Positions 1 through 11,800 of a stretch of DNA of 64,000 bases are shown here, piece after piece. The translations under genes were made by a program, and so were the position numbers. The stretch's first letter is position 1; every line of letters starts with the position of its first letter. The notes beneath the pieces were generated by a model. The model saw only the letters and a list, made by a program, of their open reading frames with translations. It ran no database searches and had not been told where the DNA came from. Source of the DNA: Conus ventricosus (Eukaryota > Mollusca > Gastropoda > Neogastropoda > Conidae); NCBI GenBank assembly GCA_018398815.1, contig CM031611.1, positions 48,700,517 through 48,764,516 on the forward strand. The letters run 5' to 3'.

Positions 1-545
1 TGTACATTTTCATGGTCCTTACGTAGACTATAAATGTGCATGTAGGAGGAAGATAGAGGCAGGCTGTGTGCTGTCGTGTACGTACATAACATGGTCCTTA
101 CGTAGACTATAAATGTGCATGTAGGAGGAAGATAGAGACAGGCTCTGCTGTCTTGTACATTTTCAAGGTCCTCATGCAGACTATAAATGTGCATGTAGAA
201 GGAAGATAGAGACAGGCTCTGCTGTCTTGTACATTTTCATGGTCCTCATGTAGACTATAAATGTGCATGTAGGAGGAAGATAGAGACAGGCTGTGTGCTG
301 TCATGTACATTTTCATGGTCTTTACGTAGTCTATAAATGTGCATGCAGGAGGAAGATAGAGACAGGCTGTGTGCTGTCGTGTACATTTTCATGGTCCTTA
401 CGTTGTCTATAAATGTGCATGTAGGAGGAAGATAGAGACAGGCTGTGTGCTGTCGTGTACATTTTCATGGTCCTTACGTAGACTATAAATGTGCATGTAG
501 GAGGAAGATAGAGACAGGCTGTGCTGTCGTGTACATATTCATGGT
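1..545. repeat. ~76-bp tandem repeat array, left arm
   Basis: About seven imperfect copies of a 76-77 bp unit, each with a 'tttcatggtcctta' core followed by 'ctataaatgtgcatg' and 'ggaggaagatagagacaggc'. The array is cut by the window start. The same array is present inverted at 6290-7520. Units are open in several frames, so it produces spurious reading frames. No coding role is supported. Confidence 0.93.
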
Positions 546-718
546 CCTCGTATGGTCTTTTCAGTCTGTGTCAGCTTTGGCGGGCGCCAGGTTTTGTTTT
601 CATTTAATTATTCTGATTAATTTTTTGTCGATGGTCATTGACATATGTCACTTGTTCCATAAGCCACGGTTTCTACTTATTTTGCTGTTGATCTGGATTC
701 AGATTGACAGTGCAGCGT

Positions 719-1043
719 TTAACCCTTTCATCACCCACAGTGGCCTCTCAGGTACTGTAGACAGAATGCTACAGTCACCACTTGGCACCACACTACAAGC
801 ATGCTGTGATTCAGTTTTTGTGTGTGTGTGTGTGTGTATTTTCTCTGTGATGGTTTCCTGTTGTATTTGACTAGCATATGGAATAAATCTGCATTGTATT
901 ATCTTTGAGATTGTGTGCAAGTGATAACAGGTGGTTTAGCAGTTCAAAAGTTGCACTCTTCTACATGTAGTACTTGACATTAGCTCTGCAGCACAGCTGG
1001 TTTGATTTGCTTGCAGCATAGGGATTGGTGATCAAAGGGTTAA
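719..1043. mobile_element. TTAA-flanked MITE, family A (piggyBac-like ends)
   Basis: The 325-bp segment is bounded by TTAA on both sides. Its ends are inverted repeats: it starts TTAACCCTTTCATCACC and the complement of its end reads TTAACCCTTTGATCACC. A TTAA target duplication with CCCTTT-type termini is characteristic of piggyBac superfamily elements. It has no transposase and carries an internal TG microsatellite. It lies in the intron just before the NDUFB5 exon at 1154. The inverted allele is at 5800-6121. Confidence 0.72.
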
Positions 1044-1153
1044 ATGGTGGTACATCATCTCCATTTTTCTGTGACTTGTATTTTCAAGAAAAAGCTAAAA
1101 TACAGTGTTTGGATTTTTCAGAAAAAGCTAAAATCTGATGTGTTTTGTTTCAG

Positions 1154-1260
1154 GGGCCTATTGAACGCTGGTTTGTCCGCTACATTTACGAATACCCTGA
1201 AAAGCGGTACGAGAGAACCTTGCACTTTCTGTGGCAAGAAGGCGAAAAGCGGAAAATCAA
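1154..1260 (+). CDS. NDUFB5: NDUFB5 exon 5 (left-arm copy)
   Basis: The acceptor is tttgtttcag|GGG and the donor is ATCAA|gtaatg. It is 107 nt long, starts in phase 0 and leaves two bases. It encodes GPIERWFVRYIYEYPEKRYE and onward to EGEKRKIK. It is intact here, while the inverted allele (5584-5691) has one extra base that creates a stop. Confidence 0.85.
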
Positions 1261-2468
1261 GTAATGTGTCCTCACCACAAAGAACACTTGAATTCACTTC
1301 TAGAACCTCTCATACCGGTGGCTCTCTCTATGGGGACTGCTTGGAGATAAGGAGGGGCGGGGAAGGTATTGAATTTGAATCTTTCTGTGAAATTTTTTCA
1401 TTTATTCTTCGAAACTTTTCATTATGAATGTATCACACATCACTAGACATTATGGTTGAGTGGGACTTTAGGGGCTCACAGGGAATCGCGTGACTGATGT
1501 ACGTGGACATCTTTCACATGCTCTGCCGTTGGGAAAGGGGAACCCAGAAAGTATTTCAGGATTCATTGTATAACTTTACGTACACCACTACTTATTTTCA
1601 CCAGTTCATGGCACCAGATTTTTTTTGTTCCTTCCTCTTACTAAAGACATTTTGTCAGTGTTGTATTTTGAAAATTGTTTCTTTCTTTTTCTTTTTTTCT
1701 CAATATTTCGTCAAAGTCATGAAGGAATGAGAACACAAGAACCATAGAAAGGCAGAGAAGAGGGGTCAGGACAATTTTTCTTTTAGTTACCAGGGGTAGT
1801 GCAAAGATCCATTGAACGGTCAGCTTCGTCACAGCTACATTGGTGTGTATCTTTTTGGCAATATCCATCCAAATTTAGACATGTAGTGCGTTTGTGTAAA
1901 CAACTTTTCATCTTTGAAAAAGTTCTTGCACCCCGGGTAACTTCAGCATTTCACATTTCTGAAAGCAAGTGTGTTTTACTTTTGCAGTTTAGAAGCTGAT
2001 AGTTCAAGCAATGCCAAGGATCGAACTTCCAATGAGCAGCTTAACATCAGACAGTGCTACGTAACCATGATGAACTGCAGTTAGCGTATTGGTTCAAAAG
2101 GAAAAAAGTATACAACCTTTAAAACCGCATTAAAACCAGCATGGCCATTTCGGACCAGTAGTAGTGTGTAAAGGCACCTTTTTTTTTTTTAATAACCTGT
2201 ATGGTTTGGGATGTCTCCAGGAAACTGGAAAAAAAAAGTCAAGGCGCTGATGCACGACCGTCAGGACTACAAGGGGTGGTACTACACCCCCGTCAACAAG
2301 TCCCGCGTGGAAAGGGCCAAGGAGGCACAGCGATTCTGGCAAGAGGACGTCACAGGCACACGTATACCCTTTGCCCACTGTTTTCTGCTCCTTCAGCGCT
2401 TAGAGACTGTCTTTCTGAAGCAGATTAGACTCTGTGTGTGTAGACTCTGGGGGTGTGTGTGCGTGTGA
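1154..2468 (+). CDS. NDUFB5: NDUFB5 3' portion, inverted second copy (two exons)
   Basis: C-terminal part of NDUFB5 (SGDH), an accessory subunit of the membrane arm of mitochondrial NADH:ubiquinone oxidoreductase. Exons are 1154-1260 and 2221-2468. The first encodes a PIERW...YPEKRYERT segment matching the PISRW...SPEKIYERT block of animal NDUFB5. The second encodes KALMHDR...GWYY, matching KLMHVR...WYYY. Phases agree across the intron (AA|G). Upstream exons of this copy lie left of the window. The main copy of the gene is on the minus strand at 5584-25630. This copy supplies the last exon that the main copy loses at the assembly gap. Confidence 0.85.
2221..2468 (+). CDS. NDUFB5: NDUFB5 last exon (left-arm copy), homopolymer frameshift
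   Basis: The acceptor is gatgtctccag|GAAACTGG. With the preceding AA it should read KKLEKKVKALMHDR, but a run of nine A (2229-2237) is one base too long for that frame. Eight A restores the family reading, so a consensus or homopolymer error is likely. After WYYTPVNKSRVERAKEAQRF the frame stays open to TGA at 2466-2468. This gives a C-terminal tail longer than the human protein, so the true stop is uncertain. Confidence 0.75.
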
Positions 2469-2521
2469 AGTCTTTGTGCCCCAAATCACAGCATGAAGAT
2501 TGTTTTGGTATCTGCGAGACT

Positions 2522-2527
2522 ATTAAA
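2522..2527 (+). promoter_or_regulatory. Candidate poly(A) signal ATTAAA for NDUFB5
   Basis: ATTAAA lies 54 nt after the predicted stop and is followed within 30-60 nt by GT-rich sequence (tggtgtttctaatctgttg). This is a normal arrangement for metazoan 3' ends. Confidence 0.45.
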
Positions 2528-3628
2528 GAAATTTGAGATTTATTACATTATATAGTGGTGTTTCTAATCTGTTGTATAGTTCCTGTATACGAGTGTTTAG
2601 TGTGTCCTAAAAAGTGTTTCATGAACCCTGTGTTGAACCGTGTGTTACTCATTTCTCTTAGCAGAAATCAATTTATCATGTGAAGAAAATGTCCAAGGAG
2701 ATTTACACCACTAGGGTACTCTTGAACACCAATGAGCAATTGCAAAAAAAAAAAAAAAAAATCCACCAGATGTTTGCGTTTTCACTTTTGCCCACACTGT
2801 TATGCAAATGCTCAAACCTCGCAGGCTGCCCGATGTAAGTATATAAATACAGAAAAGACTTGCTGGGGCAAATCTTTCCGACACTAAAGAGGCATGGCCC
2901 GAATTCATTATTCTGGCTGTAAACAGTTAAAATTTATATTTTTATTAATTACTATTTTTATATCTTATTTTATTTCATTGTTTTTTTTAGGGGAGGGGGA
3001 GGGGATATGACAAAAGCATTAATTGTCAAACGCACAAAAGGTCCAGACTATAACACAGAACACTTGGTACAACTGAAAGTATTCTCATTTTGGATAATTA
3101 TGAAAGAAATGGTGCAGCTTTAAGATAGTACTATTTTTCAGGCAATTGAAAATAAAGCATCTTTATGCAGAAAACAAACTCGACAAAAAACTGGAACAAA
3201 ACACCAATCAAATCCCAAGAAGAAATCTTCATTTAATTGCACAAAATACATTCAAATTGCAATGTATAATGTAATTATGTAAGGGAAAACTCAAAGCAAA
3301 ATAACACAATGAACAAAAAAATTCCTTGGGTGTGTGGATGGTTATTTCACTACAAAGTAGTAATCTGGGGTTTTAAAAGGGAATAATTCCATCACAAAAC
3401 CATTTTTCGAACAAAATGAAACTAATGTCAGCCAAACTGAGGGGACAAAGACAAAAGTTTACACACACAGGGCCTGCCAAAAAAAAAGAAGGCTTGAATG
3501 AAAATAATTTTCTGCACAGGTTTTTCCAACATGAAAAAACAATAATTAAAGGGAAAGCCTTGCTTTTTAAGATATATTAATATGTGTGCTTAATAACCGA
3601 GCAAATTGAAAGTACAGCAACTTGAGAG
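2528..3628. other. AT-rich downstream sequence, no gene seen
   Basis: Non-coding, AT-rich sequence with an A17 run at 2744 and short purine runs. No family or repeat was recognised. It is not mirrored on the other side of the gap. Confidence 0.6.
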
Positions 3629-4628
3629 NNNNNNNNNNNNNNNNNNNNNNNNNNNNNNNNNNNNNNNNNNNNNNNNNNNNNNNNNNNNNNNNNNNNNNNN
3701 NNNNNNNNNNNNNNNNNNNNNNNNNNNNNNNNNNNNNNNNNNNNNNNNNNNNNNNNNNNNNNNNNNNNNNNNNNNNNNNNNNNNNNNNNNNNNNNNNNNN
3801 NNNNNNNNNNNNNNNNNNNNNNNNNNNNNNNNNNNNNNNNNNNNNNNNNNNNNNNNNNNNNNNNNNNNNNNNNNNNNNNNNNNNNNNNNNNNNNNNNNNN
3901 NNNNNNNNNNNNNNNNNNNNNNNNNNNNNNNNNNNNNNNNNNNNNNNNNNNNNNNNNNNNNNNNNNNNNNNNNNNNNNNNNNNNNNNNNNNNNNNNNNNN
4001 NNNNNNNNNNNNNNNNNNNNNNNNNNNNNNNNNNNNNNNNNNNNNNNNNNNNNNNNNNNNNNNNNNNNNNNNNNNNNNNNNNNNNNNNNNNNNNNNNNNN
4101 NNNNNNNNNNNNNNNNNNNNNNNNNNNNNNNNNNNNNNNNNNNNNNNNNNNNNNNNNNNNNNNNNNNNNNNNNNNNNNNNNNNNNNNNNNNNNNNNNNNN
4201 NNNNNNNNNNNNNNNNNNNNNNNNNNNNNNNNNNNNNNNNNNNNNNNNNNNNNNNNNNNNNNNNNNNNNNNNNNNNNNNNNNNNNNNNNNNNNNNNNNNN
4301 NNNNNNNNNNNNNNNNNNNNNNNNNNNNNNNNNNNNNNNNNNNNNNNNNNNNNNNNNNNNNNNNNNNNNNNNNNNNNNNNNNNNNNNNNNNNNNNNNNNN
4401 NNNNNNNNNNNNNNNNNNNNNNNNNNNNNNNNNNNNNNNNNNNNNNNNNNNNNNNNNNNNNNNNNNNNNNNNNNNNNNNNNNNNNNNNNNNNNNNNNNNN
4501 NNNNNNNNNNNNNNNNNNNNNNNNNNNNNNNNNNNNNNNNNNNNNNNNNNNNNNNNNNNNNNNNNNNNNNNNNNNNNNNNNNNNNNNNNNNNNNNNNNNN
4601 NNNNNNNNNNNNNNNNNNNNNNNNNNNN
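3629..4628. other. Assembly gap, 1000 N
   Basis: Exactly 1000 N. It is a scaffolding gap of arbitrary size, flanked by inverted copies of the same locus. Confidence 0.99.
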
Positions 4629-5583
4629 CTGAGGGTTTCTTTTTACCATAACCTGGTTATTAAAAAAAAAAAAAGTGCCTTTCACACTAACGGTCGAAAT
4701 GCCATGCGGTTTTAATGCTGGTTTTAAAGGTGTATACTTTGTTCACTTTTGAACCAATACGCTAACTGCAGTTCATCATGGTTACGTAGCACTGTCTGAT
4801 GTTAAGCTGCTCATTGGAAGTTTACGATCCTTGGCATCTGCTTGAACTATCAGCTTCTAAACTGCAAAAGTAAAACACACTTGCTTTCAGAAATGTGAAA
4901 TGCTGAAGTTACCCGGGTGCAAGAACTTTTTCAAAGATGAAAAGTTGTTTACACAAACGCACTACATGTCTAAATTTGGATGGATATTGCCAAAAAGATA
5001 CACACCAATGTAGCTGTGACGAAGCTGACCGTTCAATGGATCTTTGCACTACACTGGTAACTAAAAGAAAAATTGTCCTGACCCCTCTTCTCTGCCTTTC
5101 TATGGTTCTTGTGTTCTCATTCCTTCATGAACTTGACGAAATATTGAAGAAAAGAAAAAGAAAGAAAAATTTTACAAAGTACAACACTGACAAAATGTCT
5201 TCAGTAAGAGGAAGGAACAAATAAAATCTGGTGCTCATGAACTGGTGAAAATAGTAGTGGTGTACGTACAAGTTTATACAATGAATCGAGAATACTTTCC
5301 TGGGTTCACTTTCCAACAGGCAGAGCATGTGAAAGATGTCCACGTACATCAGTCACGCGATTCATGTGAGCAATAAAGTACACACTCAACCATAATGTCT
5401 AGTGATGTGTGATACATTCATAATAAAAAGTTTCGAAGAATAAATGAAACTTTCACAGAAAGATTCAAATTCAATATCCTCCCAGCCCCTCCTTAATCTC
5501 CAAGCAGTCACAATAGAGAGAGGCCACCGGTATGAGAGGTTCTAGAAGTGATTCAAGTGTTCTTTGTGGTGAGGACACATTAC

Positions 5584-5691
5584 TTGATTTTCCGCTTTTC
5601 GCCTTCTTGCCACAGAAAGTGCAAGGTTCTCTCGTACCGCTTTTCAGGGTTATTCGTAAATGTAGCGGACAAACCAGCGTTCAATAGGCCC
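5584..5691 (-). CDS. NDUFB5: NDUFB5 exon 5 (right arm), frameshifted
   Basis: Same exon as 1154-1260, inverted. It is 108 nt instead of 107: an extra A in the codons after IYE gives GAA TAA, a premature stop. The opposite arm lacks this base, so an assembly error or a null allele is indicated rather than a species-wide pseudogene. Confidence 0.8.
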
Positions 5692-8600
5692 CTGAAACAA
5701 AACACATCAGATTTTAGCTTTTTCTGAAAAATCCAAACACTGTATTTTAGCTTTTCTTGAAAATACAAGTCACAGAAAATGGAGATGATGTACCACCATT
5801 TAACCCTTTGATCACCAATCCCTATGCTGCAAGCAAATCAAACCAGCTGTGCTGCAGAGCTAATGTCAAGTACTACATGTAGAAGAGTGCAACTTTTGAA
5901 CTGCTAAACCACCTGTTATCACTTGCACCAATCTCAAAGATAATACAATGCAGATTTATTCCATATGCTAGTCAAATACAACAGGAAACCATCACAGAGA
6001 AAATACACACACACACACACAAAAACTGAATCACAGCATGCTTGTAGTGTGGTGCCAAGTGGTGACTGTAGCATTCTGTCTACAGTACCTGAGAGGCCAC
6101 TGTGGGTGATGAAAGGGTTAACGCTGCACTGTCAATCTGAATCCAGATCAACAGCAAAATAAGTAGAAACCGTGCTTATGGAACAAGTGACATATGTCAA
6201 TGACCATCGACAAAAAATTAATCAGAATAATTAAATGAAAACAAAACCTGGCGCCCGCCAAAGCTGACACAGACTGAAAAGACCATACGAGGACCATGAA
6301 TATGTACACGACAGCACAGCCTGTCTCTATCTTCCTCCCACATGCACATTTATAGTCTACTAAGGACCATGAAAATGTACACGACAGCACACAGCCCGTC
6401 TCTATCTTTTCCCCCTACATGCACATTTATAGACAACGAAGGACCATGAAAATGTCACGACAGCACACAGCCTGTCTCTATCTTCCTCCTGCATGCACAT
6501 TTATGACTACGTAAAGCCATGAAAATGTACATGACGCACACAGCCGTCTCTATCTTCCTCCTCATGCACATTTATAGTCTACATGAGGACCATGAAATGT
6601 ACAAGACAGCAGAGCCTGTCTCTATCTTCCTTCTACATGCACATTATAGTCTGCATGAGGACCTTGAAAATGTACAAGCAGCAGAGCCCGTCTCTATCTT
6701 CCCCCTACATGCCATTTATAGTCTACGTAAGGACCATGTTATGTACGTACACGACAGCACCCCAAGCCTGCCTCTATCTTCCCCCTACATGCACATTATA
6801 GTCTACGTAAGGACCATGAAAAAGTACACAACGCACACAGCCTGTCTCTATCTTCCTCCCACATGCACATTTATAGTTACATGAGGACCATGAAAATGTA
6901 CAAGACAGCGGAAGCATGTCTTATCTTCTCCTTACATGCACATTTATAGTCTCGTAAGGACCATGTTATGTACACGACAGCAGAGCCTGTGCACATTTAT
7001 AGTTACGTAAGGACCATGTTATGTACACGACAGCAGAGCCTGTCTCTATCTTCCTCCTACATGCACATTTATAGTCTATGTAAGGACCATGAAAATGTAC
7101 ACAACAGCACACAGCCTGTATCTATCTTCCTCCTACATGCACATTTATAGACTAGTAAGGACCATGAAAATGTACACGACAGCACACAGCCTGTCTCTAT
7201 CTTCCTCCTGCATGCACATTATAGACTACGTAAAGACCATGAAAATGTACATGACAGCACACAGCCTGTCTCTATCTTCCTCCTACATGCACATTTATAG
7301 TCTACATGAGGACCATGAAAATGTACAAGACAGCGGAGTCTGTCTCTATCTTCCTCCTACATGCACATTTATAGTCTGCATGAGGACCTTGAAAATGTAC
7401 ACGACAGCACACAGCCTGTCTCTATCTTCCTCCTACATGCACATTTATAGTCTACATGAGGACCATGTTATGTACAAGACAGCACAGCCTGTCTCTATCT
7501 TCCTCCTACATGCACATTTATCAATAATAATGCAGTCATATCTCATGGACATGTCCTTTCAACTCGTCTATGCTTTCCAGCGCTGTTCCCGTTGTGATTT
7601 AATCACAGCTGTCTCTTGACGTTCCATGGTGCTTTATCATTTTTATGGCAATGAGACGGCCAATCATCTTGCTTGCCTTTGGAAGGATTTCGTTTAATGT
7701 CCTATCATTATAGGTGATTGTAGACATCCATGCTGGCAATGCTCGAAGTGTTAAAATGTTACCATTAGAAAGAAGCATGGGAAAGACAGGAGTGGGGATG
7801 GAGGGGAGAGGATATGAGAGGAGGGGAGAGGATATGAGAGGAAGGGGACAGTTAAGTAGTGTGTAGGAGGAAAAGACGGGGAAATAGCAGGGATCAAAGA
7901 GCAACATCTGAGGTGATCTCAAGCATAATTATTCAATATGATCTGAGGGATTTTGCAAAAGGCTAGTCGTTAATTCAACAAGAGAATAAACTGACATAAA
8001 AACAACAACAACAACAAAAAACAACATTACTAGCGTTTGCAGATCACAACATTACTTGCGTTTGCAGATTGCACAATTTCTTCTAAGAAAGGCCTCATTA
8101 AATCACAGTAAAAAAATTTGCTGAACGGTAACATCACTTGGTCCATAATGAACAACATACAGGTCTGAGTCAGACCTGATACAGTCCATATCGTCAACTG
8201 GTCTAGGATGCCACAATCAGAGAATTTTCAAAATGCAACTATGGTTAACACCTGTTTAGATCAAAACTTTTCAGATTCATGTTCCATGGTTCATGGCTCA
8301 GTCTCACTGTACATTAATGTAATGTCTGTTTTACTTTGTTTCGTAAGCTGTAAATGAATAATGTCTAGGTGTATGTTTATATGTGCATACGTACAGGAGT
8401 ATCTAAAAAGAAAAAAAGAGAGAGAATTTTCAAAATAATCTATTTCCTATACAGATATGAAACTCGACCTACCCTACATTAAAAAGTTCTTTCAAAAGAA
8501 GACGGGAACACGCAAACACACTACGCCGTTCTTCAGATCTCTTTAAATTTCAAAGAGATATTTCAGCTACCACTCATGAGTGGCTGCAAAGAAGAAACTG

Positions 8601-8810
8601 AAATACAGTCACCATCCTCTTTCGTCTGTAGATGTGAATTTTCCCCATCCTCTTCTTGAATGACATTTTTTACTGTGTTTTCATCATCTTTGTCTTCGCA
8701 AGACAATTTTCTTCTTCAAATCTTTTTCTGTTTCTTCATCTTGATTGTCTTTGTAAGACAGTTTTCAACTAATTTGGGTTCTGCTGTATTCTTGGTTACC
8801 CATAATGTGT

Positions 8811-8853
<43 letters not shown>

Positions 8854-11800
8854 CACGCATGTCCACAACTTATTCTTCACCATATTCCCATTTTTCATCC
8901 TCATCACAAAAATGCTTTTTTTTTCTTAACCCTAACTCCTCCATGGACATTCAATATACAGTTTCAAAATTAATCACGGGGACAAAATATGCATGCATTA
9001 TCCACAATCTTTCTCTTTCAATCTCCCTCTCTCTCTCACATTCAGTAATTCAAGAGAATGGTGTTGGTAGTACGCAAGCATCAGCAACTACCTTGTGGTA
9101 TTCCCAAGGCATCGGTTCATAGTCTTCAGGGATGTCTGCAAGTTCTGCTTGCCCTGCGAAACACACACATTTACACATGTCAGCATACCACATTCAGCAT
9201 TTGATCACAGACTGAACTTCTCGCGTTAATTGAATTTGTCAATTTTCAGTCGATGCTTGCATCCATCCTGTTCTGTGCAAGACACTTGTCTTCAAGAACT
9301 CAAGTCTGCTCTCCCAGTTCACATATTACCTTCCTTACCTGATAGCCTGTAAAGAATCTATGTTCCTGTGATGATTACTTCTGTCATTTACAAGACTTCA
9401 AATAGCTCCTCTGAAAAAAAAAATAGAGAAAGATGTAGGCAAGCCAGCACTTTTGCCCTAACAACAATTCCTTTTCAGGTGCCATACGAGGCAAACTAAA
9501 CAAAAATCTGATTCACTTTCAAATCTGGAATTTGAATATGGCATACACAACACTGTAACAAACTTCAGATCTGTACCTCTTTCATTCAGATCATATCTTC
9601 ACTCTGCGCCAGGTTCTGGAACAGAGCAATGAGTGGAACACGCTTTGTACATCAACTTCATTGACCTGGAGAAGGCATTTGACAGCATCCACCGAGAGTC
9701 CTTATGGAAAAATCCTGAGACACTACGGAATCCCTGCAAAACTTGTCCGGGTCATTGAGATGCTGTACAGTGACTTCAGCGCACAAGTGATCTGCAACAC
9801 GGAGCTCACAGACGCCTTCAATGTCGGCACGGGAGTGAAACAGGGCTGCATCCTATCGCCTTTCCTCTTCATCCTGGCCATGGACTGGATTATGAAGAAC
9901 GCCACAGACAGAGAGAGGAGGGGAATCAGATGGACCACGACAATGGTGGCAACAACAACACTGGAAGACTTGGACTTTGCTGACGATATTGCCCTGATGT
10001 CACATCGCTACCAAGACATGCAGGAGAAAACAGATGCCTTGGCAGCAACAGCTGGAAACCTTGGCTTGAAGGTCAACACCAGAAGACAAAGAGCATGAGA
10101 ATGAATGCCAGAGTCCAAGACAACATCAAACTGAACGGAGACGAAATTGAGGAAGTTAGCGACTTCACCTATCTTGGATCCAAGATGTCAAATACAGGGG
10201 ATGGGGAGGTGGAGATCCGGGCTCGACTTGCCAAAAGCCAGCCAGGCCTTTGCCTCACTCAGGAGCACATGGAAGACAGGGAATATCCGCCTGAAGACCA
10301 AGTTACGAATCTTCAAATCAAATGTAATAAGCACCTTTCTTATGGATCAGAATCATGGAAGATGACCAAAACCATCAGCAACAAACTAGATGTCTTCCAA
10401 AACAGATGCCTCAGACGCATTCTACGCATTATTGGCCGAATACCATCACCAATGAAGAACTCCACCAAAGAGCAGAAACTGAACCCATCTCAACGCAAAT
10501 CAAACGAAGGCTGTTGGCGATGGATAGGCCATGTGCTCCGCCAGCAGACAACAGCCATTTCCAGAATCGCCCTACGATGGATCCTGATGGCCGAAGAAGA
10601 AGAGGACGCCCCAAGGAAACTTGGAGGAGAACAGTAGAGAGGGAGATGAAGGACAATGGTTGGACATGGGGCCGTCTGGAACGTGTTTCAGCCGACCGAC
10701 ATCAGTGGCGGGCTCTGGTCGAGGCCTTATGTGCTACCAGCACAAAGAGGACTAGATAGATAGATAGTACCTCTTTCATGGTCATAAAAATCGGCTTACT
10801 AGCTATGGCGAACAGAAACTAAAGCTGCTAGATGTAGTGAGAGCTAGCCAGAACATAACTAAACAGGCAGCAGTGGAAACATCCCATGGTTGGGGATTTA
10901 TGGCTACAAGACATGAAACAGTTTATTTGAGTGCTGTCTGGGGGAAGTAATCGCTATGATCTCGGATAAGTGACATGACGAAGCGTTTTTTTCAGAAACA
11001 AATCAAGAGAAGCAGAGATCATGGGGAAATATCACCTGCTTGGAATCTTGCTGCAGTAGTTAGTAAACTGGTCCATTTTTTTTCTCCCTCCACAGACTGC
11101 TGATTGGCCAGTTAAGAGTAAGTACAGGGTAGTCTTTTGAGTCTGGGAGACATGAGAGATTGTTGAGTTTCCCTGTCACTACAGAAGCAAACTTTATCAC
11201 TGGAATAAACTTCCAAGCACAGCAGTTTCTTAGACCAGCAGTAGCTCACTCCCTTCCAGAAAGATGTTTAGAAGACAAGCACACTGCCTGAGCTAGCAAC
11301 ATTTTCATCACTCCTTCTGTCAGTTCTTTCCGCCTTGGCTTAAGGCTGTGTCAGACCAACTGACATAGGCGTAGATCACTAAGGCTACGTCAAAATGTTG
11401 TTATGTTCTGCATAGTTATTTGGAGGATTGTCTTCAGTCGTGACAAACTCCTAGCATAACACCATCATTCTCCAAAATCCCTCGATGTGGGAGTGTGGCT
11501 GCCCATGTGGCAATGTACTCAAAAACGGTCACACACGTAACGCTCTCAGCCGATGCATTTTTACCATTGTGCTCAAATACTTCAGCTGTTCAGATGATCC
11601 CTGGAGTCTTTTAGCCTGGGTGCAACAACAACACAACAACTGTCAATTTTATCACGGGTACATTGCCTGAGCCAGCAACATTTTCATCACTTCTTCTGTC
11701 CATTCCATCAGTAATTCAATCTACTACTGTCAACAAGGTTTATCATGGTTTCACCTTTTGTCCAGCCCATGTCACAGTCCGTTTTAATCATTCTGAGACT

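Larger units (their letters stand above)
4646..7520. repeat. Right arm of inverted duplication 1
   Basis: The reverse complement of about 1-2208, with scattered indels and substitutions. It contains the NDUFB5 exon, MITE A and the 76-bp array in mirrored order. Base 541 of the left arm matches about 6294 here. The array continues to 7520, where the left arm runs off the window. Likely an alternative haplotype joined head to head. Confidence 0.92.

Noticed and set aside
1044..1427. 127-codon plus-strand frame at 1044-1427
   Set aside because: Wrong frame over the NDUFB5 exon; the family match is in another frame and ends at the donor at 1260.
3567..4715. Long reading frames of 336-372 codons around 3600-4700
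   Set aside because: They consist of N bases of the gap read as unknown residues.
6290..7520. CRISPR-like array (regular repeats)
   Set aside because: Units are contiguous tandem copies without unique spacers, in animal DNA with introns.
6519..7619. Frames of 60-176 codons near 6.5-7.6 kb with repeated Ser/Leu/Met-His motifs
   Set aside because: Translations of the 76-bp tandem array.
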